7,919 nt of DNA from Quisquiliibacterium sp036525975 (GCA_036525975.1 DATCZK010000087.1:1-7919); one strand, 5' to 3'; shown: positions 1-6,768, counted from the stretch's first letter. Made by a program: numbers and translations. The notes: generated by a model not told the origin, from the sequence alone.

Positions 1-1
1 C

Positions 2-136
2 CTGGAACTCCCGCGCAGCGCCCGCGGCCTGGGGCAGGCCCGCGCCTGGCTGGTGGAATCGACGCTGCTCGCCGCCGGCAGCAGCTACCGCTGGGTCGGG
101 GCGCCGCCCGATGCGTTCATAATCGCCCCGAGATGA
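2..136 (+). CDS. C-terminal end of an unidentified protein (partial, 5' end outside window)
   Basis: The frame starting at base 2 is open from the window edge to a TGA at 134-136 and would give the last 44 residues of a protein, ending GAPPDAFIIAPR. Its stop overlaps the phoB ATG in the tetranucleotide ATGA. This close packing matches the phoB/phoR junction and argues that it is a real gene end, probably co-transcribed with phoB. The tail has alternating hydrophobic and charged residues (ARAWLVESTLLAAGSSYRWV) and no membrane-segment-length hydrophobic run. I do not recognise the family from so short a piece and assign no function. Some proteobacteria carry ubiquinone genes just upstream of phoB, but this tail does not look like UbiA or UbiC to me. 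Confidence 0.55.
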   Translation: MELPRSARGLGQARAWLVESTLLAAGSSYRWVGAPPDAFIIAPR

Positions 137-819
137 GCGCCAAGATCCTGGTCGTGGAAGACGAACCCGCGATTCGCGAGCTGATCGCGGTGAACCTGCG
201 CCGCGCCGGCTACGACCCCTTGCCGGCCGCCGACGCGGCTTCGGCGCGCCACCAGATCGACGCGATCCTGCCCGACCTGGTCGTGCTCGACTGGATGCTC
301 CCCGACTCGCCCGGCATCGACCTGGCGAGGCAGCTGCGCGCCGACCCGCGCACCCGCGCGCTGCCGCTGATCTTCCTCACGGCGCGCGCGCTGGAGTCGG
401 ACCGAATCGCCGGCTTCGACGCCGGCACCGACGACTACGTGTCCAAGCCCTTCTCGCCGCGCGAGCTGGTGGCGCGGGTGCGCGCGCTGCTGCGCCGCTC
501 GGGCGCCGCGAGCGGCTCCGGGGCGCTGTCGGCCGGCGGGCTCGCGCTCGACCCGCAAACGCAGCGCGCCCGCGCCCATGGCAAGACGGCCGAGCTCAGC
601 CCGACCGAATTCCGGCTGCTCGAAGTCATGATGCGGCACCCCGATCACGTGCTCTCGCGCGCAACGCTGCTCGACAAGGTCTGGGGCGACCACGTGTTCA
701 TCGAGGAGCGCACCGTGGACGTGCACGTGCGCAGGCTGCGCGTTGCGCTCGCCGCGCTGGGCTGCGAGCAGCTCGTGCGCACGGTGCGCGGCGCCGGCTA
801 CAGGTTCAGCGCGCAATGA
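133..819 (+). CDS. phoB: Phosphate regulon response regulator PhoB (OmpR/PhoB family)
   Basis: This 228-residue cytoplasmic regulator activates phosphate-starvation genes by binding Pho boxes once phosphorylated by PhoR; the length is close to the usual PhoB length. The receiver domain spans about residues 3-121. It shows the acidic pocket E9-D10-E11, phosphoacceptor D53 in VLDWMLPDSPG, T83 in FLTA and K105 in the YVSKPF motif. A short Gly/Ser/Ala linker (122-134) leads to a winged-helix DNA-binding domain (about 135-227) with LSPTEFRLLE, the recognition-helix region ERTVDVHVRRLR, and RTVRGAGYRF at the end. The ATG overlaps the stop of the preceding frame. No good Shine-Dalgarno sequence is visible, so translational coupling is likely. 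The stop overlaps the phoR start. The PhoB assignment, rather than another OmpR-type regulator, rests on the DWMLPDSPG motif and on the adjacent phoR and pst genes. Confidence 0.95.
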   Translation: MSAKILVVEDEPAIRELIAVNLRRAGYDPLPAADAASARHQIDAILPDLVVLDWMLPDSPGIDLARQLRADPRTRALPLIFLTARALESDRIAGFDAGTDDYVSKPFSPRELVARVRALLRRSGAASGSGALSAGGLALDPQTQRARAHGKTAELSPTEFRLLEVMMRHPDHVLSRATLLDKVWGDHVFIEERTVDVHVRRLRVALAALGCEQLVRTVRGAGYRFSAQ

Positions 820-2132
820 TCTGGTTCAGGGGGCTTCGCCCGGTGGCGATCGCGCTCGCGATCGCGGCGGCGCTCGGGTGGCTGTTCTCGGCGAACGCCG
901 CCGCCTGGTGGCTGGCCGCGTTCACCGCGCTCTACGCGATCGCCCAGACCAACTTCCTGGCCAGGCTCCACCGCTGGGGCGGCCTGCCGCGCAGCCGCGA
1001 GATTCCGATCAGCACCGGCGCGTGGGAAATGGTGCTCGAGCGGATCGCGCGCTTCGTCAAGAGCGAGCACGACACCCGCCAGGAGCTGCAGGCCGAGCTC
1101 GCGCAATTGCACGCCGCGGTCGACCAGCTGCCCGACGGGCTCACGCTGCTCGACAAGTACGACCACATCGACTGGTGCAACAACGCCGCCACCGAGCTGC
1201 ACGGCATCTTCGGCGCGGGCCGCCCGATCCACCACTTCATCCGCAACCCGGCCTTCGTCGCCTACCTGGACAGCGACGACTACGCCAGGCCCCCGGTGCT
1301 GCCGCTGGCAACCCGCCCCGGGCGCCTGTTCGAGCTGCGGCTGCACCGCAACGACGACGGCAGCAAGCTGCTCATCACGCGCGACCTCACCGAACTCGCG
1401 CGCGTGGACGCGATGCGGCGCGACTTCGTGGCCAACGTCTCGCACGAGATCCGCACGCCGGTGACCGTGATCGGCGGCTTCGCCGAGACGCTGCTCGAGA
1501 GCGACGACGACCCCAAGGCGAGGCGCGAGTACCTGACGATGATCCTGCGCCAGAGCCAGACGATGCAGCGCCTGGTGCAGGACCTGCTCACGCTGTCGTC
1601 GCTCGAGAACGCCGAGGCGCCGCCGGCGCAGGAGCGCGTGGACATGCACGCGCTGGTCGGCGCGCTGGTGGACGAGGCGCAGGCGCTCTCGCAGGGCAGG
1701 CACAGCATCGGCATGAAGCTGCTCGCGCCGCGCTGGGTGCTGGGCGCGGCTTCGGAACTCGAGTCGGCGCTGCGCAACCTGCTCACGAACGCGGTGCGCT
1801 ACACGCCCGCGGGCGGGCAGATCAGCGTCGACTGGCGCGTGCGCGACGGCGACGGCCTGCTGTCGGTGCGCGACTCCGGAATCGGCATCCCGCCCGAACA
1901 CCTGCCGCGCCTGACCGAGCGCTTCTACCGCGTGGACCACGGGCGCTCGCGCGAGACCGGCGGCACCGGGCTCGGGCTGGCGATCGTCAAGCACATCGTG
2001 CAGCGCCACGGCGGCAAGCTCGCGATCGACAGCCGCCCCGGTCAGGGCAGCACGTTCACGCTGCGGATACCGGCGGGCAGGATGCTCGCGCAGGCCGACG
2101 ACGAAGCGACGAGCGAGCCTGCGAAGGCCTGA
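816..2132 (+). CDS. phoR: Phosphate regulon sensor histidine kinase PhoR
   Basis: This 438-residue inner-membrane kinase/phosphatase sets the phosphorylation state of PhoB. Two hydrophobic segments lie near the N-terminus (about 8-25 and 29-46) with almost no periplasmic loop. That is typical of PhoR, which reads the Pst/PhoU complex rather than an external ligand. A linker helix follows, then a PAS-like domain (about 97-195, starting AVDQLPDGLTLLD). The HisKA domain (about 198-266) carries phosphoacceptor H210 in FVANVSHEIRTP. The HATPase domain (about 310-420) carries the N box NLLTNAVRYTP (from N321), the G1 box DSGIGIPP (353-360), the F box ERFYRVD (368-374) and the G2 box GGTGLGLAIVKH (382-393). 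All catalytic motifs are intact. The start ATG overlaps the phoB stop (ATGA), so the two are translationally coupled. The last 20 or so residues are a low-complexity acidic/Ala tail. Confidence 0.95.
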   Translation: MIWFRGLRPVAIALAIAAALGWLFSANAAAWWLAAFTALYAIAQTNFLARLHRWGGLPRSREIPISTGAWEMVLERIARFVKSEHDTRQELQAELAQLHAAVDQLPDGLTLLDKYDHIDWCNNAATELHGIFGAGRPIHHFIRNPAFVAYLDSDDYARPPVLPLATRPGRLFELRLHRNDDGSKLLITRDLTELARVDAMRRDFVANVSHEIRTPVTVIGGFAETLLESDDDPKARREYLTMILRQSQTMQRLVQDLLTLSSLENAEAPPAQERVDMHALVGALVDEAQALSQGRHSIGMKLLAPRWVLGAASELESALRNLLTNAVRYTPAGGQISVDWRVRDGDGLLSVRDSGIGIPPEHLPRLTERFYRVDHGRSRETGGTGLGLAIVKHIVQRHGGKLAIDSRPGQGSTFTLRIPAGRMLAQADDEATSEPAKA

Positions 2133-2135
2133 GCC

Positions 2136-2184
2136 GGCACGGGCACGGGCACGGGCGCGACGCGCAGGCGCGGGCGCGGGCGCG
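2136..2184. repeat. Hexanucleotide repeats in the phoR/phoU convergent spacer
   Basis: The 57 bp between the convergent phoR and phoU stops are almost entirely low-complexity repeat. Three GGCACG units and one GGCGCG unit fill 2136-2159. Three perfect GGCGCG units fill 2167-2184. No stem followed by a T-run is visible in either direction, so I cannot call an intrinsic terminator although both transcripts end here. The repeat may be a slippage product in a spacer under weak constraint. Confidence 0.8.
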
Positions 2185-2189
2185 GCGCC

Positions 2190-2867
2190 TCAGTCGACCG
2201 CGAAGTGGCGCTTGTCCACGCCCTCGACCACGGTAACCACGTACTGCGCGATGTTCTTGGCGTGATCGCCGCATCGCTCGATCGACTGCACGACGAACAC
2301 CAGGTCCATCGCCGCCGACACCGCGCCCGGCTCCTTGGACATCTTGTGCAGCAGGTCGGCGATCAGCCGGTCGCGAAGCCGATCCACGCTCGCGTCCTGC
2401 TCGATCAGGCGCTGCGCAACGCTCGGGTCGTGGCGCAGGAACGCGTCGAGCGCCTGCTGCAGCATCGCGCGCACCGTTTCGGCCATCTCGCGCACCTGCT
2501 CGAAGGGCAACGACACGCGCGCGCCGTTTTGCTCGAGCCCGCGCCCGCGCAGCGCGATCTTCTTGGCCTCGTCGCCGATGCGCTCGAGGTCGTTCACGGT
2601 GTGGATCGCGCCGATCACCTCGCGCAGGTCCACCGCGAACGGCTGGCGCTTGGCCAGTATCTGGTTGCACAGCAGGTCGGCCTGCAGGTGCTGCTGGTTG
2701 ACCACCTCCTCTTCGGTGAGCACCTGCGAGATCAGTCGCAGGTCGGTTCGCTCCACCGCGTCGATCGCGCGCGCGAGCTGCTCCTCCACGAGCCCGCCCA
2801 TCGTCATGATCGCGCTGCGCATGCCGTCGATGTCGGCGTCGAATGCCTTCAGGGTGTGATGCTGCAT
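2190..2867 (-). CDS. phoU: Phosphate signalling protein PhoU
   Basis: PhoU is a cytoplasmic, all-helical protein that links the Pst transporter to PhoR and damps Pho signalling and phosphate uptake. The predicted protein has 225 residues, slightly shorter than the roughly 240 typical of enterobacterial PhoU. It has the two tandem three-helix repeats of the family. Each carries the metal-binding signature: ERIGDEAKKIA (95-105) in the first and ERCGDHAKNIA (197-207) in the second. The N-terminus reads TLKAFDADIDGMRSAIMTMG, a usual PhoU opening. The ATG at 2867 has a clear ribosome-binding site (AAAGGGGG) 8 nt upstream. It is the last gene of the pst operon, 30 nt after pstB, and converges on phoR. 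Confidence 0.95.
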   Translation of the reverse strand: MQHHTLKAFDADIDGMRSAIMTMGGLVEEQLARAIDAVERTDLRLISQVLTEEEVVNQQHLQADLLCNQILAKRQPFAVDLREVIGAIHTVNDLERIGDEAKKIALRGRGLEQNGARVSLPFEQVREMAETVRAMLQQALDAFLRHDPSVAQRLIEQDASVDRLRDRLIADLLHKMSKEPGAVSAAMDLVFVVQSIERCGDHAKNIAQYVVTVVEGVDKRHFAVD

Positions 2868-2875
2868 GAACGAAG

Positions 2876-2883
2876 CCCCCTTT
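2876..2883 (-). promoter_or_regulatory. Ribosome-binding site of phoU
   Basis: On the minus strand AAAGGGGG sits 8 nt before the phoU ATG. It supports that ATG as the start and indicates independent ribosome loading within the 30-nt pstB-phoU gap. Confidence 0.65.
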
Positions 2884-2897
2884 GCGCCCTTTCGCGC

Positions 2898-3719
2898 TCA
2901 GCCGAAACGGCCGGTGATGTAGTCCTCGGTGCGCCTGTCTTTGGGCTTGAGGAAGATCTGGTCGGTCACGCCGAACTCGATCAGCTCGCCCAGGTACATG
3001 TAGGCAGTGTAATCCGACACGCGCGCGGCCTGCTGCATGTTGTGCGTGACGATCAGCATCGTCACGCGCCCCTTGAGCTCGTGGATCAGCTCCTCGATCG
3101 ACGCGGTGGCGATCGGGTCGAGCGCCGAGGTGGGCTCGTCGAACAGCACGATCTCGGGGTCGGTGGCCAGCGCGCGGGCGATGCACAGGCGCTGCTGCTG
3201 GCCGCCCGAGAGGTTGACCGCGAGCTCGTCGAGGCGGTCTTTCACCTCCTCCCAGAGCGCGGCGTTCTTCAGCGCGTGCTCCACCTTGTCGGCGAGCGCG
3301 ACGCGCGACGTCTCGCCCATCACGCGCAGCCCGTAGGCCACGTTCTCGAAGATCGACTTGGGGAACGGGTTGGGCTTCTGGAACACCATGCCGATGCGCA
3401 TGCGCACCTCGATCGGGTCCACCTCCTTGCCCAGCAGGTCCTGGTCGTCGGGGAACAGCCGGATCTCGCCCGCGTAGCGGTTCCCGGGGTAGAGGTCGTG
3501 CATCCGGTTGAACGCGCGCAGCAGCGTCGACTTGCCGCAGCCCGACGGGCCGATCAGCGCGGTCACGCGCTTGTCGTGCACGGTGAGGTCGACGTCGCGC
3601 AGCGCGTGGAAGTTCCCGTACCAGAAGTTCAGGCCGGTGGCCACCGCCTTGGGCTGGGCGGGGGCGGCGGGCGCCGGGGCGCGCGACGGCGCGGGGGCTG
3701 GCGTGATCGTCTTTTCCAT
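2898..3719 (-). CDS. pstB: Phosphate ABC transporter ATP-binding protein PstB
   Basis: PstB hydrolyses ATP at the cytoplasmic face to drive phosphate import through PstC/PstA. From the ATG at 3719 the protein has 273 residues. It carries Walker A GPSGCGKST (57-65), the Q-loop VFQKPNPFP with Q114, the signature LSGGQQQR (170-177), Walker B VLFDEP with E195, the D-loop SALD (198-201) and the switch H226 in VTHNM. The NFWYGNFHALRDV segment (31-43) and the C-terminal TEDYITGRFG are characteristic of PstB. Residues 7-25 form a Pro/Ala-rich extension ahead of the ABC core, about 15 residues more than the E. coli protein. An alternative GTG at 3734-3732 overlaps the pstA stop (GTGA) and would add five residues (VSSKP). 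Neither start has a strong Shine-Dalgarno sequence, so the choice of ATG is moderate. pstA lies 11 nt upstream. Confidence 0.95.
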   Translation of the reverse strand: MEKTITPAPAPSRAPAPAAPAQPKAVATGLNFWYGNFHALRDVDLTVHDKRVTALIGPSGCGKSTLLRAFNRMHDLYPGNRYAGEIRLFPDDQDLLGKEVDPIEVRMRIGMVFQKPNPFPKSIFENVAYGLRVMGETSRVALADKVEHALKNAALWEEVKDRLDELAVNLSGGQQQRLCIARALATDPEIVLFDEPTSALDPIATASIEELIHELKGRVTMLIVTHNMQQAARVSDYTAYMYLGELIEFGVTDQIFLKPKDRRTEDYITGRFG

Positions 3720-3730
3720 GGGTTTCGAGC

Positions 3731-4666
3731 TCACCACTTGATGTTCTTGCGCAGCCGGTAGCGCAGCCAGATCGCGAGCGCGTTCATCGCGAGCGTCATC
3801 GCCACGAGCACGAACCCGGCCGCCGCGGCGTTCGCCTGGAACTCGGCCTGCGGGCGCGAGGTCCAGTTGAACATCTGGATCGGCATCACGGTGAACGGCG
3901 AGCTGATCCAGTCGAAGTTGACGTACGGAAAGGTGCCCGAGAAGGGCGAATCCGGGAGGAACGCGATGAAGGTGAGCGCGCCGATCGTGATGATCGGGGC
4001 GGTCTCGCCGATCGCGCGCGCCAGCCCGATGATCACGCCGGTGAGGATGCCCGGCATCGAGTACGGCACGATGTGGTCGCGCACCGTCTGCCACTTCGAC
4101 GCGCCGAGCGCGAAGGCGGCTTCGCGCATCGCCTGCGGAATCGAGCGAATCGCCTCGCGCGTGGCCACGATCACGACCGGCAGGATCAGCAGCGCCAGCG
4201 TGAGCCCGGCCGACAGGATGCTCTGCCCGAAGCCGAATCCGTAGACGAACAGGCCGAGAGCGAGCAGGCCGTAGACGATCGACGGCACGCCCGCGAGGTT
4301 CGTGATGTTGATCTCGATCAGGTCGTTGATCCAGTGCTTGCGCGCGTACTCCTCGAGGTAGATGCCGGCGCCCACGCCCAGCGGCACCGCGACGGTGCCG
4401 GTCACCACCATCACGAGCACCGAGCCGACCCAGGCCGAGAGGATGCCCGCGTCGCCCGCGCGGCGCGACGGAAACGAGGTGAAGAAATCCGGATCCAGCC
4501 GCGGAACGCCCGACACCGCCATCTCGACGAACAGCGCGACGAACGTGAGCATGCCCACCATCAGCGCGAGCACCCCGCACACGCCGAAGATCAGGTCCCA
4601 TCGCTTGCCGCGCGCGATCGCGACGCGGATGCCGCGCAGGTCGCGAGTGGCTCGGTTCTCTTGCAC
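3731..4666 (-). CDS. pstA: Phosphate ABC transporter permease PstA (GTG start)
   Basis: PstA is one of the two inner-membrane permeases of the Pst importer. I chose the GTG at 4666 because a near-perfect GAGGAGG lies 5 nt upstream. The frame continues open to an ATG at 4720, but that would overlap pstC by 44 nt and add an unusual 18-residue leader. The resulting protein has 311 residues with about six hydrophobic segments (about 25-50, 77-105, 125-147, 149-168, 206-236, 281-302). The EAA loop that contacts PstB is REAAFALGASKWQTV followed by RDHIVP (181-201). GLARAIGETAPI (214-225) is the conserved Arg/Glu permease motif. The initial methionine is read from GTG. pstC ends 10 nt upstream and pstB begins 11 nt downstream. 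Confidence 0.93.
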   Translation of the reverse strand: MQENRATRDLRGIRVAIARGKRWDLIFGVCGVLALMVGMLTFVALFVEMAVSGVPRLDPDFFTSFPSRRAGDAGILSAWVGSVLVMVVTGTVAVPLGVGAGIYLEEYARKHWINDLIEINITNLAGVPSIVYGLLALGLFVYGFGFGQSILSAGLTLALLILPVVIVATREAIRSIPQAMREAAFALGASKWQTVRDHIVPYSMPGILTGVIIGLARAIGETAPIITIGALTFIAFLPDSPFSGTFPYVNFDWISSPFTVMPIQMFNWTSRPQAEFQANAAAAGFVLVAMTLAMNALAIWLRYRLRKNIKW

Positions 4667-4671
4667 GGCCG

Positions 4672-4678
4672 CCTCCTC
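4672..4678 (-). promoter_or_regulatory. Strong ribosome-binding site deciding the pstA start
   Basis: On the minus strand the 7-mer GAGGAGG overlaps the pstC stop codon (4679-4677) and stands 5 nt before a GTG. This supports GTG initiation of pstA and places ribosome loading exactly where pstC translation ends. Confidence 0.8.
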
Positions 4679-5630
4679 AGTAGGCTTCGCGGAAGCGCCG
4701 GCGCAGCCAGTGCCCGGCACCGTTGAACAGCAGCGTGAGCAGCAGCAGCGTGAGGCCGGCCGCGAAGATCGTCTGGTAGCCGATCGACCCGTGCGGCAGG
4801 TCGCCCAGCGCCACCTGCACGATGTACGCGGTGATCGTCGCGGCCGGCTCGAGCGGGTTGAAGGTGAGGTTGGGCTGCATCCCGGCGGCCACGGCGAGGA
4901 TCATCGTCTCGCCCACCGCACGCGAGATCCCCAGGATGTACGCCGACGCAATGCCTGAAAAGGCGGCCGGCACCACAACGCGCGTGGCGGTCTGGAACTT
5001 GGTGGCGCCCATCGCGTAGGAGCCCTCGCGCAGCGCCATCGGCACCGCACGCATCGCGTCCTCGCTGATCGAGCTGACATAGGGAATGATCATGATCCCC
5101 ATCACGATGCCCGCCGAGAGCAGGTTGAAGCCGGGCAGCCAGGGCATCAGCTTTTGCAGCAGCGGCGTGACGAAGAGCAGCGCGAAGTAGCCGTAGACGA
5201 TCGTGGGCACGCCGCCCAGGAGCTCGAGCAGCGGCTTGGCCGTCTCGCGCACCCGGTACGAGGCGAATTCCGACAGGAAGATCGCGATCACGGTGCCGAG
5301 CGGGATCGCGATCAGCAAAGCCACGGCCGAACTCGTGAGCGTGCCCGAGAGCAGCACCATGATGCCGAAGTGCGCGTCGTCGAACAGCGGCGTCCACTGC
5401 GTGTCGGTGAGGAAGTCGAGGATCGGCACCTGCCGGAAGAACACGATCGACTCGCTCACCAGGATGTAGACGATCCCGGCCGTGACGAGCACCGACACGA
5501 ACGCCGCGGCGAACAGCACCGCCTCCACGAGCTTCTCGGTGTACCGGCGGGTGCGCTTTGCCCGCAGGTCGCGCCGGCGGCCCGACGGCAGCGGCGGCGG
5601 GAGATCGGCTGTGCTCGAGACCTTGACCAT
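4677..5630 (-). CDS. pstC: Phosphate ABC transporter permease PstC
   Basis: PstC is the second inner-membrane permease of the phosphate importer and pairs with PstA. The 317-residue protein begins with a basic, Pro-rich cytoplasmic stretch (residues 10-30, PPPLPSGRRRDLRAKRTRR). About six hydrophobic segments follow (about 36-60, 90-120, 138-158, 168-186, 224-250, 286-303). The EAA loop reads REGSYAMGATKFQTATR and ends VVVP (201-221). ISRAVGETMIL (235-245) carries the Arg and Glu reported as functionally important in E. coli PstC. GGVPTIVYGYFAL (139-151) is a family hallmark. The start ATG is 6 nt after the pstS stop with only a weak TGAG as ribosome-binding site, so coupling to pstS is likely. 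The length is ordinary for the family. Confidence 0.94.
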   Translation of the reverse strand: MVKVSSTADLPPPLPSGRRRDLRAKRTRRYTEKLVEAVLFAAAFVSVLVTAGIVYILVSESIVFFRQVPILDFLTDTQWTPLFDDAHFGIMVLLSGTLTSSAVALLIAIPLGTVIAIFLSEFASYRVRETAKPLLELLGGVPTIVYGYFALLFVTPLLQKLMPWLPGFNLLSAGIVMGIMIIPYVSSISEDAMRAVPMALREGSYAMGATKFQTATRVVVPAAFSGIASAYILGISRAVGETMILAVAAGMQPNLTFNPLEPAATITAYIVQVALGDLPHGSIGYQTIFAAGLTLLLLTLLFNGAGHWLRRRFREAY

Positions 5631-5636
5631 CGTCGC

Positions 5637-6665
5637 TCAGTTCTTCGCTTCGCGCGTGAGCAGTTCCTCGACCGTGACGCCCACTTCGGAGTGCCCGCCG
5701 AACACGGTGCCCTTCTTGTTGTTCGCCACGTTCGCGAGCGCGAGCCTGTAGGCGTTGTCCGGAAGCGGCACGTAACCCACCTCGCGCGCCAGCACGCTCG
5801 CGTTGTTCAGGTAGAACTCCACGATCTCGCGCACCTCCGGGCGCAGGATCGAGCTTGCGTTGACGTAGATGAAGATCGGCCGGGCGAGCGGCTCGTAGGC
5901 GCCCGAGATGACCGTGTCCATCGACGGGCCCACCGCGACGCCCTTGCTGTTGACCACAGGCACGGCCCTGAGCTTGTCGCTGTTCTCGGTGTAGTAGGCG
6001 AAGCCGAAGTAGCCGAGCCCGCCGAGGTCGCGCGACACGCCCTGCACCAGCACGTTGTCGTCTTCCGACGCGGTGAAGTCGCCCCGGCTCGACTTCGCCT
6101 TGCCCACCACCGCCTCGGTGAAGTAGTCGAAGGTGCCGGAGTCGGCCCCCGGGCCGTAGAGCTTGAGCGGCTCGTCGGGCCAGCGCGGGTTCACCTGCTT
6201 CCAGCTCGTGAGCTTGCCCTGGGCTTCGGGCGCCCAGATTTTCCTGAGCTCGGCCACCGTGATCTGGCGGATGAAATCGTTGCGGGGGTTGACCACGACG
6301 GTGAGCGCGTCGAAGGCCACCGGGATCTCGATGTACTCGATGCCGGCCGCCTTGCACGCCGCGATCTCCTTGGCCAGGATCGGGCGCGAGGCGTTCGAGA
6401 TGTCGATCTCGCCTCGGCAGAACTTCTTGAACCCGCCCCCGGTGCCCGAGATCCCGACGGTCACGCGGACCTTGCCCCGCTTGGCGGTCTGGAAGTCTTC
6501 GGCCACCGCCTCGGTCACCGGAAACACCGTGCTCGACCCGTCGAAACGCACGCTCTTGTGCAGCGTGCTCCCGCCCTGGTTCCTCACCGAGCTGGCAACG
6601 CCGGCGACAACGAGGGCCGCCAGCGCGGCGAGCGTGCCCCCCACCAGGAGGCCCCTGGCGCTCAT
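5637..6665 (-). CDS. pstS: Periplasmic phosphate-binding protein PstS
   Basis: PstS captures phosphate in the periplasm and delivers it to PstC/PstA. The predicted 342-residue protein has a hydrophobic N-terminal segment (about 6-24, LLVGGTLAALAALVVAGVA) preceded by Arg4, a signal peptide or anchor. There is no lipobox cysteine. Phosphate-binding motifs are DGSSTVFPVTEA (42-53), SGTGGGFKKFCRGEIDISNA (73-92), PVAFDALTVVVN (115-126) and YGPGADSGTFDYF (170-182). The wording of these motifs resembles the PstS_2/SphX-like branch more than E. coli PstS; this is from memory, not a search. The frame runs open far upstream, but the ATG at 6665 directly precedes the signal segment and lies about 24 nt after the predicted transcription start. 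It is the first gene of pstSCAB-phoU and has a weak GAGA ribosome-binding site. Confidence 0.94.
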   Translation of the reverse strand: MSARGLLVGGTLAALAALVVAGVASSVRNQGGSTLHKSVRFDGSSTVFPVTEAVAEDFQTAKRGKVRVTVGISGTGGGFKKFCRGEIDISNASRPILAKEIAACKAAGIEYIEIPVAFDALTVVVNPRNDFIRQITVAELRKIWAPEAQGKLTSWKQVNPRWPDEPLKLYGPGADSGTFDYFTEAVVGKAKSSRGDFTASEDDNVLVQGVSRDLGGLGYFGFAYYTENSDKLRAVPVVNSKGVAVGPSMDTVISGAYEPLARPIFIYVNASSILRPEVREIVEFYLNNASVLAREVGYVPLPDNAYRLALANVANNKKGTVFGGHSEVGVTVEELLTREAKN

Positions 6666-6695
6666 CCGATCATCTCGTTGGCGTTCACGCGGCGC

Positions 6696-6701
6696 AGTAT
6701 G
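6696..6701 (-). promoter_or_regulatory. Putative -10 element of the pstS promoter
   Basis: On the minus strand CATACT matches 4 of 6 positions of TATAAT. It lies exactly 10 nt after the second half of the Pho box, the same spacing as in E. coli phoA. Transcription would begin near 6689, giving a leader of about 24 nt before pstS. No separate -35 is needed, because PhoB replaces the -35 contact in such promoters. Confidence 0.55.
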
Positions 6702-6706
6702 CGGGC

Positions 6707-6728
6707 CGATTGTTACCCGAATGTGACA
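6707..6728 (-). promoter_or_regulatory. Pho box (PhoB binding site) upstream of pstS
   Basis: On the minus strand two adjacent 11-mers, TGTCACATTCG and GGTAACAATCG, match at 8 of 11 positions. PhoB dimers bind head-to-tail on 11-bp direct repeats of the type TGTCAT-N5-TGTCAC. The first half site is near consensus (TGTCAC); the second is weaker (GGTAAC). The 18-bp core in the classical 7-4-7 format is 6712-6729. Position, orientation and spacing to the -10 all fit PhoB activation of the pst operon. Confidence 0.75.
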
Positions 6729-6750
6729 CGCCGGGGCACGCGCGCGCGGC

Positions 6751-6768
6751 CGGCGATATCGGCGATAC
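6751..6768. repeat. 9-bp tandem repeat ahead of the CHR genes
   Basis: CGGCGATAT is followed immediately by CGGCGATAC (8 of 9 identical), 26 nt before the first CHR start codon. The second copy contains GATACT (6764-6769), a possible weak -10 for the plus strand, but no -35 is recognisable 16-18 nt before it. It could be an operator for an unseen regulator or a chance repeat. Confidence 0.4.

Noticed and set aside
846..865. A palindrome-like stretch with two GCGATCGC octamers in phoR.
   Set aside because: It encodes repeated Ala-Ile codons (GCG/ATC) of the first membrane segment. The same codon pairs recur throughout the window, so it reflects codon choice rather than a signal.
798..2009. 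A 403-codon minus-strand open frame opposite phoR, and a 497-codon plus-strand frame (743-2236) overlapping it.
   Set aside because: Both are low-complexity Arg/Ala/His-rich translations without family motifs. PhoR occupies the region with every kinase box intact.
2133..2189. A bidirectional intrinsic terminator between phoR and phoU.
   Set aside because: The spacer is GC-rich and repetitive, but I could not find a clear stem followed by a T-run on either strand.
2205..3761. A 518-codon plus-strand open frame opposite phoU and pstB.
   Set aside because: Its His/Arg/Leu/Val-rich composition is what reverse-strand reading of GC-rich codons produces. phoU and pstB on the other strand have complete catalytic or metal-binding motifs.
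4667..4720. A longer PstA starting at an ATG at 4720.
   Set aside because: It would overlap pstC by 44 nt and add an atypical 18-residue leader, whereas GTG at 4666 has GAGGAGG at ideal distance.
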